Source: Oceanobacillus chungangensis (lineage in GTDB: Bacteria; Bacillota; Bacilli; Bacillales; Amphibacillaceae). From it: a stretch of 64,000 nt of DNA. The DNA lies in contig NZ_PIOD01000005.1 in NCBI RefSeq assembly GCF_003369565.1, positions 310,001 to 374,000 on the forward strand. The letters are read 5' to 3'. The position numbers and the translations under genes were made by a program. The notes beneath the pieces are model-generated. The model was not told the origin of the DNA, made no database searches, and saw only the letters and a list, made by a program, of their open reading frames with translations. Shown in pieces: positions 36,753 through 44,592 of this stretch; position 1 is the first letter of the stretch; each line of letters begins with the position of its first letter.

Positions 36753-36806
36753 ATAGACTAAAAGCAAGAAAGCACACAACTAGATGTGCCTATTACTTTA
36801 GAATTT

Positions 36807-36848
36807 AACAGAGAGCATTGGTCAGAGCTTCAGATCAAACTCTCTGTT
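36807..36848 (+). other. Intercistronic stem-loop after third binding-protein gene
   Basis: Outer arms aacagagag (36807-36815) and ctctctgtt (36840-36848) and inner arms ttggtc and gatcaa form a long stem. It is the third case of a hairpin between a binding-protein gene and its permeases in this window. Confidence 0.7.
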
Positions 36849-36870
36849 ACTAACTTTCATATGAAATAAG

Positions 36871-37854
36871 GTGATTACACTGGAGAATATAAAAGAGAAT
36901 AATAGTTTTGCATCTAAAGATCAATTACCTAGGAAGAAAAATGCAAACAAAAGAAAATTACCTTTTAAACAAAGAATAAAACGTGAATGGGACAGAAACG
37001 CAATTGTCTATATCTTTCTAATTCCTGCACTGATTCACTTCTTAATCTTTCAAATCATTCCATTCGCTTATAGTTTTGTTTTAACATTTTTAGACTGGAA
37101 GATTATTGGAGACTCTGAATTTGTCGGGCTGAAAAATTGGATTCAGTTTTTTAATGATGATCTAGCCTGGAAAGCAATTTGGAATACGGTATTGTTTTCG
37201 ATTTATTATATTTTGCCTACAATGGCGCTTGGGTTAATTTTAGCGTTAATCATTAATTTAAAGGTTAAATTTACAGGCTTTTTTAAGGGAATATTTTTCC
37301 TCCCTGTTGTTACATCCTTCGTGGTAATTGCTGGTATTTGGGGATGGTTATTCGGTGGAACAAAATCAGGTTTAATTAACTATTTAATTGGTTTAATTGG
37401 AATTGATACGCAATTGTTTTTATCCGATTCTAGTCAGGCGCTTATCGTACTTGCTGGATTAAGTATTTTTAAGGTAGCTGGCAGTACGATGATTTATTAT
37501 TTTGCAGGTCTGCAATCGATTCCTAGGGAATTATATGAAGCGGCTCGAATCGATGGGGCATCGCCGGTTAAAATATTCTGGAGGATTACATTTCCCCTTT
37601 TGAAACCAATTCACTTTTATGTGTTGATTGTAACTACAATCGGTTCCTTTCAAATCTTTGATTCTGCCTATTTACTTACAGGCGGGGGACCTAACCATTC
37701 TACAACAACAATCGTTTATTATTTGTATCAACAAGGATTTGCGGGGCTTAATTTAAGCTATGCAGCTGTTTTGTCTTACGCACTGTTCTTTATCATTTTA
37801 ATAATCTCACTAATACAAAGAAAATATCTTGGTAAAGAGGACAATATTTATTGA
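36871..37854 (+). CDS. Sugar ABC transporter permease, MalF type
   Basis: The 327-residue CUT1 permease has a basic cytoplasmic N-terminus of about 45 residues (LPRKKNANKRKLPFKQRIKR), then six membrane segments. The EAA loop is LYEAARIDGASPVKIFWRI near residue 226. The GTG at 36871 lies inside an aaggtg string that would be a better ribosome site for the CTG at 36880, so a rare CTG start is possible. It pairs with the next gene. No ATPase is nearby. Confidence 0.9.
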   Translation: MITLENIKENNSFASKDQLPRKKNANKRKLPFKQRIKREWDRNAIVYIFLIPALIHFLIFQIIPFAYSFVLTFLDWKIIGDSEFVGLKNWIQFFNDDLAWKAIWNTVLFSIYYILPTMALGLILALIINLKVKFTGFFKGIFFLPVVTSFVVIAGIWGWLFGGTKSGLINYLIGLIGIDTQLFLSDSSQALIVLAGLSIFKVAGSTMIYYFAGLQSIPRELYEAARIDGASPVKIFWRITFPLLKPIHFYVLIVTTIGSFQIFDSAYLLTGGGPNHSTTTIVYYLYQQGFAGLNLSYAAVLSYALFFIILIISLIQRKYLGKEDNIY

Positions 37855-37887
37855 TCTCAAGCCTTTCAGGAAGGGAGAATAAGTGGA

Positions 37888-38694
37888 GTGATTAAGAAAA
37901 TTTTCTCATATACGGCGTTAATATTACTAGGCTTTACTTTCCTTCTGCCATTTATCATTATGGCTCTAGGATCACTCAAGGAAACACAATTTGCACAATT
38001 AGATCCACTTTTTTGGATACCAGATGATCCAACCTTAAGTAACTTCCAATATCTTTTTAATGATGGAATGTTTTTAAGGTGGATTTATAACTCTTTCGTA
38101 ATTACGATTATCCCAGTTTTTAGTCAGATGTTATTTGCTGGAATATTAGGTTATATTTTTGCAAAAAAACAATTCCCTGGGAAGGAAGTAATCTTTTGGA
38201 TATTTATGGCAGTGATTATGGTGCCGCAACAGCTGTTAATCATTCCGAAGTACATTATGTTTTCTGATTTCGGTTGGATCAATACGTATTGGGCATTGAT
38301 TGTTCCTGAATTATGGGCGATTATGGGAGTGTTTTTAGTAAGGCAATTTATGCAAGGTATTCCAGTTGAATTAGAAGAGGCGGCACGCATTGATGGTGCA
38401 AATGATATTAAGGTTTTCTTCAAAATTATCTTTCCGCTGTCAATGCCTGTCATTGCAACGGTTGGAACATTTGCGTTTATTAGTAACTGGAATGACTTAT
38501 TTCAACCATTAATTTATATGACACAAGAAAAAATGTTTCCTGTAACAGTTGGGTTAGCATCGTTACTAGGCAAGGAAGGGAACTTTGGGATTGAAATGGC
38601 TGGGGCGACCCTTTCGTTTATTCCTACTTTCTTGATTTTCTTGTTCTTCCAAAGATATTTCACAGAAGGAATTCAAATGTCAGGAATGAAGTAA
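37888..38694 (+). CDS. Sugar ABC transporter permease, MalG type
   Basis: The 268-residue CUT1 permease starts with GTG behind aagggag. The first membrane segment is FSYTALILLGFTFLLPFIIM. The EAA loop ELEEAARIDGANDIKVFFKI is near residue 157, and the end YFTEGIQMSGMK is typical. It is followed after 15 bases by a dehydrogenase gene, so transporter 3 and the first metabolic genes share a transcript. Confidence 0.92.
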   Translation: MIKKIFSYTALILLGFTFLLPFIIMALGSLKETQFAQLDPLFWIPDDPTLSNFQYLFNDGMFLRWIYNSFVITIIPVFSQMLFAGILGYIFAKKQFPGKEVIFWIFMAVIMVPQQLLIIPKYIMFSDFGWINTYWALIVPELWAIMGVFLVRQFMQGIPVELEEAARIDGANDIKVFFKIIFPLSMPVIATVGTFAFISNWNDLFQPLIYMTQEKMFPVTVGLASLLGKEGNFGIEMAGATLSFIPTFLIFLFFQRYFTEGIQMSGMK

Positions 38695-38709
38695 GAAAGG
38701 TGGAGAAGA

Positions 38710-39612
38710 ATGGAGGATTTGACGATTGGCATGATAGGTTTAGATACTTCTCATGCAATTGCTTTTACGAGGTTATTGAATGATTCCGATGAAACTTATC
38801 ATATAAAAGGGGCGAAGGTGGAGACTGCATTTCCAGGTGGGACGGAGGATTTTGAGCTAAGCAGGTCCCGTGTTGGTGGCTTTACGAGCGAACTGCGTGA
38901 TAGCTTTGGTGTTTCCATCGCCGATACGATGGAAACCGTTGCGGATAAAAGTGATGCTATATTATTAGAATCTGTTGATGGCAGGGTTCATTTGGAGCAG
39001 TTAAGGAAAATTATTTCTTATAAGAAGCCTATTTTTATCGATAAACCATTTTGTTTGAGCACAGAGGATGCGCAGGAGATGATTCGTCTTTCAGAACTAT
39101 ATGAAACACCAATAATGAGCACTTCTGCCCTCCGATTTTCTGAAGGATTGACTAGTGTATTAGATAATCAAACAAGAGGAAAAATTATTGGTGCAGATTG
39201 TTTTGGTCCGATGGAATTGCAGGAGCAGCAGCCGGGCTTCTTTTGGTATGGAATTCATGCTGTCGAAATGCTGTTTACGATTTTAGGTGAAGGTTCAGAC
39301 CGTGTGGTAACAGTGAAAAATGACGATCATGATCTACTAACCGGAGTTTGGAAGGATGGTCGGATTGGGACGGTCCGAGGAAATCGAAAGGGGAATTTTC
39401 AATTCGGGGCAGTAGTTCATTTTGAAGGAGGAAGTGAATTTGTTTCTATACATTCTAAGCAGAAGCCGTATTACGCTAGTTTACTAGAACAAATCATGCT
39501 TTTCTTTGAGAATGGTGTATCGAGGATTCCTTTAAGTGAGACAAAAGAGATTATTCGATTTATAGAAGCGGCTAATGAAAGCAGGGATTCTGGAAAGTCT
39601 GTCTTGATTTAG
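38710..39612 (+). CDS. Gfo/Idh/MocA-like oxidoreductase, divergent
   Basis: The 300-residue protein is shorter than typical family members. The N-terminal fold begins LTIGMIGLDTSHAIAFTRLL, with SH in place of the usual glycine-rich loop, and the catalytic segment is IDKPFCLS rather than EKP, keeping the lysine. The C-terminal domain has FWYGIHAVEMLFTILGEG near residue 178. A start behind gaaaggtggag is clear. It is the first metabolic gene after transporter 3. The departures from consensus suggest an unusual substrate or a slow or lost activity. Confidence 0.8.
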   Translation: MEDLTIGMIGLDTSHAIAFTRLLNDSDETYHIKGAKVETAFPGGTEDFELSRSRVGGFTSELRDSFGVSIADTMETVADKSDAILLESVDGRVHLEQLRKIISYKKPIFIDKPFCLSTEDAQEMIRLSELYETPIMSTSALRFSEGLTSVLDNQTRGKIIGADCFGPMELQEQQPGFFWYGIHAVEMLFTILGEGSDRVVTVKNDDHDLLTGVWKDGRIGTVRGNRKGNFQFGAVVHFEGGSEFVSIHSKQKPYYASLLEQIMLFFENGVSRIPLSETKEIIRFIEAANESRDSGKSVLI

Positions 39613-39640
39613 TACATATTTTATTAAAGAGGGTGTAAAT

Positions 39641-40657
39641 GTGAAGCAAATTCAATTTGGAATTATTGGAGCGGGAATCTTGGCACCGCTTCATGCAAAT
39701 GCGATTTACTCGAACCCGCGCGCGATGCTTGCAGCAATTGTAGATATTGATCTTGAAAAAGCTGATAAATTAGCTAAGGAATTCAACATTGAGAAAGTAT
39801 TTACAGACTATGAAAAAATGCTATTAGAACCAATTGATGTCGTATGTTTATGTGTTCCTAGCGGGATGCATGCAGCACTAGCAGTGAAATGCGCAGAAAT
39901 GGGTAAACATGTTTTGACGGAAAAGCCTTTAGATATTACGTTTGAACATATGGATGAAATGATTAATGCTTGCAATAATTCAGGAGTGAAACTTGGTGCG
40001 GTATTTCAGCGGAGGACATTGCCACATTTCCTAGCAGCTAAAAACACGTTCGATTCAGGCGCAATTGGTGACTTAATGATGATTCAAGCTTATTTAAAAT
40101 ATTTCCGTTCGGATGAATATTATGCCAGTGCCGGCTGGCGTGGAAAGTGGAAGCTTGATGGAGGCGGTGCACTCATGAATCAAGGGGTGCATGGTATCGA
40201 TCTTATGCAATGGATTGGCGGGGAAATTGAAAGTGTGATGGCATACACGGCAACACTTGCCCGAAAAAATATTGAAGTAGAAGATACAGCAGTAGCGGTT
40301 TTAAAATTCAAAAATGGAGCCCTTGGAACGATTCAGGGTGCAACGTCTGTTTTTCCAGAACAAGAGACGAGTATTGAACTAAATGGAAATAAAGGAACAT
40401 TAAAAGTGAGTGACACAAATGTAGAAATCTGGGAAGTTATAGACAATGAAAATAGCAAACCAGCATTACCAGCGTCTGATCACGATGGGCATGCAATTAT
40501 TATTAATGACATGGTCGATGCTGTCATAGATGATCGGGAACCAATGATAACTGGTGTCGAAGCACGTAAATCGGTAGAAATTATCTTAGCAATCTATGAA
40601 TCAGCAAAAATAGGCAGGGAAATTAAACTCTCTGAATTCCACCCGTTCAGCAGTTAA
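39641..40657 (+). CDS. Gfo/Idh/MocA family NAD(P)-dependent oxidoreductase
   Basis: The 338-residue protein has a standard dinucleotide fold (IQFGIIGAGILAPLHANAIY), catalytic TEKPLDITFEH near residue 97 and GGGALMNQGVHGIDLMQWIGG near residue 174, the usual active-site helix with His. FKNGALGTIQGATSVFP lies in the C-terminal sheet. The GTG start follows agagggtg. It is placed between the divergent family member and an enolase-superfamily enzyme, and probably oxidises an imported sugar or glycoside. Confidence 0.92.
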   Translation: MKQIQFGIIGAGILAPLHANAIYSNPRAMLAAIVDIDLEKADKLAKEFNIEKVFTDYEKMLLEPIDVVCLCVPSGMHAALAVKCAEMGKHVLTEKPLDITFEHMDEMINACNNSGVKLGAVFQRRTLPHFLAAKNTFDSGAIGDLMMIQAYLKYFRSDEYYASAGWRGKWKLDGGGALMNQGVHGIDLMQWIGGEIESVMAYTATLARKNIEVEDTAVAVLKFKNGALGTIQGATSVFPEQETSIELNGNKGTLKVSDTNVEIWEVIDNENSKPALPASDHDGHAIIINDMVDAVIDDREPMITGVEARKSVEIILAIYESAKIGREIKLSEFHPFSS

Positions 40658-40687
40658 GTCTGTTTACCAATAAAGGAGTTTATTAGA

Positions 40688-41812
40688 ATGCAAATATCTG
40701 CTATTGATGTTTTTCCAGTACACTTGCCAATGTTACAGAGCTTTTCGATATCAGGTGGAAAAGTGGGAGATAAAAATGCTGGTGCACCACATGTATATGT
40801 CAAGGTGACGACAGATGATGGAATAGAAGGATGGGGAGAAGCTCGACCAAGCCATAGGTGGAGCTATGAAACGATAGAAACGGTAGTAACAACGATTAAC
40901 AATTATTTCGTCGATGCACTAAAAGGAGTTTCAATTTTTGCACTGGAGGAAATTCATTACATTATGGATAAGCAAATCGCTTCTGGTATTACAAGGGGGC
41001 AACCAATTGCGAAAGCTGCAATTGATATGGCTGTTCTGGATGCAATTGCAAAAACGATTCATCAACCAATTGTTCATAGTTGGTTTACCGAACCACAAAA
41101 CATGATAACACTTTCCTATTTAATAAGTGTTTCAAATGAGGAAGAGGCAGCTGAGAAAGCAAGAATTGCGAAAGCGGAAGGATATTCCGGAGTGGATGTC
41201 AAAATCGGAATAAATCCAGGCAAGGATTTAGCTATTTTGAAAACGATAAAGGAAATTTTACCAGATGTTTATTTCCGAGTTGATGCGAATCAAGCTTATC
41301 ATTTAAAGGATGCAATGAGACTTTGTAAAGGAATGGAGGAAATTGGCATAAGTGTTTTTGAACAACCACTGGTTGCTGGTGATTTAATTGGCCATGCGAA
41401 GCTCCGTGAATTTACAACCATTCCGATTGCCTTGGATGAAAGTATTTGGACACCAGCAGATGTTGTTCGTGCGATTCAATTAAGTGCTTGCGATATGATT
41501 GTAATAAAGGTAACAAAAATGGGTGGTTTATCACGTGCAAAACGATGTGGTGATATAGCAAAGGCGGCAGGTCTTGAATTACTTGGCGGAGGGTTAACCG
41601 AATCTTCATTAGGCTTGTATGCCAGTGCTCATTTATTTCAAGCATTAGATATCGCAACACCTGTTGATCTAAATGGTCCACTATTTTTGGCTGATGATCC
41701 ATCAAAAGAGATGGCCGTCATTCAGGAAGGGAAGATTCAACTCCCAAAGGGAAACGGGATTGGATGGATAGTGGATAAGAAAAAACTAAAGCAATATTCT
41801 ATTACAGTGTAA
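40688..41812 (+). CDS. Enolase-superfamily enzyme, MLE/mandelate racemase-like
   Basis: The 374-residue protein has an N-terminal capping domain and a modified barrel. The magnesium ligands are Asp199 (FRVDANQAY), Glu225 (VFEQPL) and Asp250 (IALDESIW). The usual KxK base motif reads DVK here (Asp170, Lys172), while Lys274 (VIKVTKMGG) sits on the opposite face. Members dehydrate, racemise or cycloisomerise acid sugars and dipeptides. In this setting a sugar-acid dehydratase or lactone-related activity is plausible. It ends the transcript before a tandem-repeat patch. Confidence 0.88.
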   Translation: MQISAIDVFPVHLPMLQSFSISGGKVGDKNAGAPHVYVKVTTDDGIEGWGEARPSHRWSYETIETVVTTINNYFVDALKGVSIFALEEIHYIMDKQIASGITRGQPIAKAAIDMAVLDAIAKTIHQPIVHSWFTEPQNMITLSYLISVSNEEEAAEKARIAKAEGYSGVDVKIGINPGKDLAILKTIKEILPDVYFRVDANQAYHLKDAMRLCKGMEEIGISVFEQPLVAGDLIGHAKLREFTTIPIALDESIWTPADVVRAIQLSACDMIVIKVTKMGGLSRAKRCGDIAKAAGLELLGGGLTESSLGLYASAHLFQALDIATPVDLNGPLFLADDPSKEMAVIQEGKIQLPKGNGIGWIVDKKKLKQYSITV

Positions 41813-41830
41813 AATTATTAAGATTAGCAA

Positions 41831-41956
41831 CGGCCAATCCACTCCACCAGCAAATCGAGCGAGGCCAGTGTAAAATCGAGCCACTCCGGCACCAAATCGA
41901 GCGACGCCAGTTCAGAATCGAGCCAATCCACTGGCAAATCGAGCGACAGACAAAGT
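41831..41956. repeat. 21-base tandem repeat between convergent genes
   Basis: The core AAATCGAGC recurs at 41852, 41873, 41894, 41915 (GAATCGAGC) and 41936, exactly 21 bases apart. A degenerate unit precedes them from 41831. Odd units continue GCGA and even units GCCA, giving a 42-base higher-order pattern. There is no open frame across it. It lies between the stops of two convergent genes and is more GC-rich than the flanks. Confidence 0.85.
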
Positions 41957-41961
41957 ATCAC

Positions 41962-43302
41962 TCAAGAGATGTCATCAACAATAAAACTAAGGCGATATAT
42001 CCGCCGTGGCCTGCCTTTATGTGTTACCTTTTCTTCGCCAACGATGTCGACTAATTCAGCATCCATCCATTTTAACAGGATTCGATGTGCACTTCTTATC
42101 GTAATGTCTAATGTTGTCGCAAGTTCTTGTGCAGTATAATCAAACTTTTTATGCCTTGCAACTCGGGCCATAAGCTTTGTCATGTATACTGCAGACATAC
42201 CAGCTTTTTCAGCCTTGTCCAGTAGTCCAGTATCTGTAATGGCTAAGTCATATCTTTCATATTGTGTATTGGCAGAAATATCAACAGGCCCAAGAACGCT
42301 TCGATCTTCACGGACAATATAGCAGATATTACCGCCTAATTCTTTCGATTGACGCAGTGCTAAACGAGCATGGCTTCCCGCTTCAGCAGCGGAGCTGCCG
42401 AAACCAACACCAACACTTAATGTTATCCCTAATTCACTCTTGGTTTCTTTTAATAAAGGAATAAACTTGTAGCCTCTTGTCTCTCGTTCAAAAATGCCAC
42501 GAGTGGTTATAAAAGAATACTCTTCGCCCCCTGAATTAATGAGATGACCATCAAGCTGTTTTGTGTAATTAAGCAGCATTTGCTGGATTTGCAATTTTAA
42601 TAGCTGAACATCATGCTCAGACGTATATTTTTCTATTACTCGAGTAAAATTGTCGATATCAATGATACCAAAGACGATTTGTGATTCTTTATTTCTGCGG
42701 GTTTCTGCCGCCAAAAGTGCACGTTCTAAAGACACAATCATATCCTGATGTGTTGGAATTACCCACTCATTCGGGATATCAAGCTCAGATAGTCTGTTAG
42801 ATACTTCTTGGATACCAGTGATTGCGATTGATTGATTTTTATGATAGTTATTTTTATGAAATCGGGTCATATGATCAATGAGGTTCTGATTTGTATGTTG
42901 ATTAAATGAATAGCAGTTATAATCAGATTCAGCTAATTCAAAGAGGATTTGCTCAACATACTTTTCTTCGATTGTATCAATCGATAGATTTTTTAATCCA
43001 AAATTACTTTTTATTATGAATAAGGAACGATAAAGTCCTGTTCCTGTCAGTGGCACATGATGGACAGGTATGGAAAAATTGATGTGCTGCTTAGCTTCGA
43101 AGTATAGATGGAATTCTGTGAACAATAATACATCTACTTCGTCGATTAATTCTTCCGTAACTGCTTTGGTAACACTAGCTGGGGTGGTAGTAGAGTAAAT
43201 AGGTTTAAAATTAGGAAACGCTTTCAAAACTTCCCTAGTTTGTTTCATTAATGCTTCAGGTCCAATGATTCCAATGGTTATTTCAGAATTATTAAGTTGC
43301 AT
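41962..43302 (-). CDS. Transcriptional regulator with GGDEF-like core and winged helix
   Basis: The 446-residue protein starts MQLNNSEITIGIIGPEALMK after aaggag; a longer frame lacks a site. Residues 1-190 resemble a periplasmic-binding-like or PrpR-like sensor. Residues about 205-335 look like a GGDEF nucleotidyl-cyclase fold: IIDIDNF (Asp215, Asp217), SGGEEYSF (residues 257-264, GGEEY for GGDEF) and SVGVGFGSSAAEAGSHARLA. Residues about 385-440 are a winged helix (YTAQELATTLDITIRSAHRI). It diverges from the SDR operon and probably controls it, itself and transporter 3 through shared operators. Whether the core makes or only binds a nucleotide is unknown. Confidence 0.75.
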   Translation of the reverse strand: MQLNNSEITIGIIGPEALMKQTREVLKAFPNFKPIYSTTTPASVTKAVTEELIDEVDVLLFTEFHLYFEAKQHINFSIPVHHVPLTGTGLYRSLFIIKSNFGLKNLSIDTIEEKYVEQILFELAESDYNCYSFNQHTNQNLIDHMTRFHKNNYHKNQSIAITGIQEVSNRLSELDIPNEWVIPTHQDMIVSLERALLAAETRRNKESQIVFGIIDIDNFTRVIEKYTSEHDVQLLKLQIQQMLLNYTKQLDGHLINSGGEEYSFITTRGIFERETRGYKFIPLLKETKSELGITLSVGVGFGSSAAEAGSHARLALRQSKELGGNICYIVREDRSVLGPVDISANTQYERYDLAITDTGLLDKAEKAGMSAVYMTKLMARVARHKKFDYTAQELATTLDITIRSAHRILLKWMDAELVDIVGEEKVTHKGRPRRIYRLSFIVDDIS

Positions 43303-43329
43303 GATCACTTCTCCTTCAATAAGCATTCT

Positions 43330-43360
43330 TTAAAGACTTTTTAAAAGACTTGTCTTTAAA
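43330..43360. promoter_or_regulatory. Bipartite operator downstream of the regulator promoter
   Basis: The palindrome TTAAAAGAC-TT-GTCTTTAAA (43341-43360) is preceded by a half-site TTTAAAGAC, whose GAC begins 12 bases earlier. It lies just downstream of the predicted start of the regulator gene on the minus strand, so it is suited to autorepression. Confidence 0.65.
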
Positions 43361-43374
43361 TGTTATTTTTATTA

Positions 43375-43403
43375 ATCATACTTTTTTCAAAAGAGATTGT
43401 CAA
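43375..43403 (-). promoter_or_regulatory. Promoter of the GGDEF-like regulator
   Basis: On the minus strand a consensus TTGACA (43398-43403) and TATGAT (43375-43380) are exactly 17 bases apart. Confidence 0.75.
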
Positions 43404-43438
43404 AATTTAGAAAATATAATAATTAACAATATTACGTA

Positions 43439-43487
43439 TTAAAAGACACTATTTAGACTTGTCTTTTAAAATCTCTCTACATACAAT
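43439..43487 (+). promoter_or_regulatory. Promoter with embedded bipartite operator, SDR operon
   Basis: TTGTCT (43459-43464) and TACAAT (43482-43487) are 17 bases apart. The -35 is part of TTTAGACTTGTCTTTTAA, and a half-site TTAAAAGAC begins at 43439, with its GAC 11 bases before that of the palindrome. Binding would cover the -35. Confidence 0.7.
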
Positions 43488-43575
43488 GAAATTAATTATT
43501 ATTCAGAAATTTCATCGCGGTAGTAAATCCCACTGGCTGAAGTTTCACCTTATCTATAAAAAGGAGAGCGATTAT

Positions 43576-44592
43576 ATGAAAACGATTGCAGAACTAGAGG
43601 AATTTATGACGGTACCCACTGAAGCGTTAATGAATGATTTAAAGCAGTTGGATGGGGACATATTAATTTTGGGTATTGGTGGGAAAATGGGACCAACACT
43701 AGCAAAAATGACGAAAAGAGCAATTGATAAAGCGGGTTTAGATAAAAAAGTTATCGGTGTTTCCCGATTTTCCTCAGGAAATTTAAGGGATGAGCTGGAA
43801 GCTTATGGCATCGAAACGATAGCAGCTGATTTGTTAAATGAGGACGATCTGCAAGCACTTCCCAACGTGAAGAACATTATTTATATGGCTGGGAATAAAT
43901 TCGGTACGGTTGGCAATGAGCATTTTACTTGGGCAATGAATGCATATCTTCCTGGAAGACTTGCAGAAAAATTCAGTGACTCGAAAATTGTTGCATTTTC
44001 AACAGGGAATGTTTATCCATTAACAGATGTCGTAAGAAATAATAGTTCTGAGGATAAACCTGTAAATCCAATCGGTGAATATGCACAATCTTGTTTGGGT
44101 CGTGAGCGTGTGCTTACTTATTTCTCACATAAAAATAAAACACCAATGCTGATTTTCAGGCTAAATTATGCAATCGATTTACGGTATGGCGTATTGCTTG
44201 AAATTGCCAAGCAAGTATATGAAAGTAAACCGATTGATTTAACAATGGGTAATGTAAATGTAATCTGGCAAGGTGATGCGAATGAATATGCGATTCGATC
44301 CCTATTACATACAGACCATCCGCCAAGAATTTTAAATGTTACAGGACCAGAGACGTTATCTGTACGTTGGTTAGCGAAGGAGTTTAGTAAACGATTTAAT
44401 AAAGAAGCTATCTTTATCAATGAAGAAGATTCTAAAGCATTACTGAATAATGCAGCAAATGCACATAAACTTTTTGGCTATCCGAAAGTTTCAGTTGAGC
44501 AAATGATTGACATGACTGCTGCATGGCTAAGTAATGATGGTGCTACACATAATAAACCAACACATTTTCAAGAACGAGAAGGTGCGTTTTAA
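43576..44592 (+). CDS. NAD-dependent epimerase/dehydratase-like SDR, variant active site
   Basis: The 338-residue protein is an extended SDR. The dinucleotide motif is ILGIGGKMGPTLA near residue 31 and the active-site strand is AFSTGNVYPL near residue 140. The Tyr-x-x-x-Lys motif reads YAQSC (Tyr169, Cys173), so the usual catalytic lysine is missing while the following Glu of the YxxSKxxxE pattern is kept. Sugar epimerase, dehydratase or lactone-oxidising activities are possible. The start follows aaaaaggagag. The next gene begins directly after its stop. Confidence 0.85.
   Translation: MKTIAELEEFMTVPTEALMNDLKQLDGDILILGIGGKMGPTLAKMTKRAIDKAGLDKKVIGVSRFSSGNLRDELEAYGIETIAADLLNEDDLQALPNVKNIIYMAGNKFGTVGNEHFTWAMNAYLPGRLAEKFSDSKIVAFSTGNVYPLTDVVRNNSSEDKPVNPIGEYAQSCLGRERVLTYFSHKNKTPMLIFRLNYAIDLRYGVLLEIAKQVYESKPIDLTMGNVNVIWQGDANEYAIRSLLHTDHPPRILNVTGPETLSVRWLAKEFSKRFNKEAIFINEEDSKALLNNAANAHKLFGYPKVSVEQMIDMTAAWLSNDGATHNKPTHFQEREGAF

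Noticed and set aside
41831-41956. Short regularly spaced repeats as a possible CRISPR array
   Set aside because: Units are contiguous 21-mers with a 9-base core and no unique spacers of CRISPR length, and no cas genes are present.
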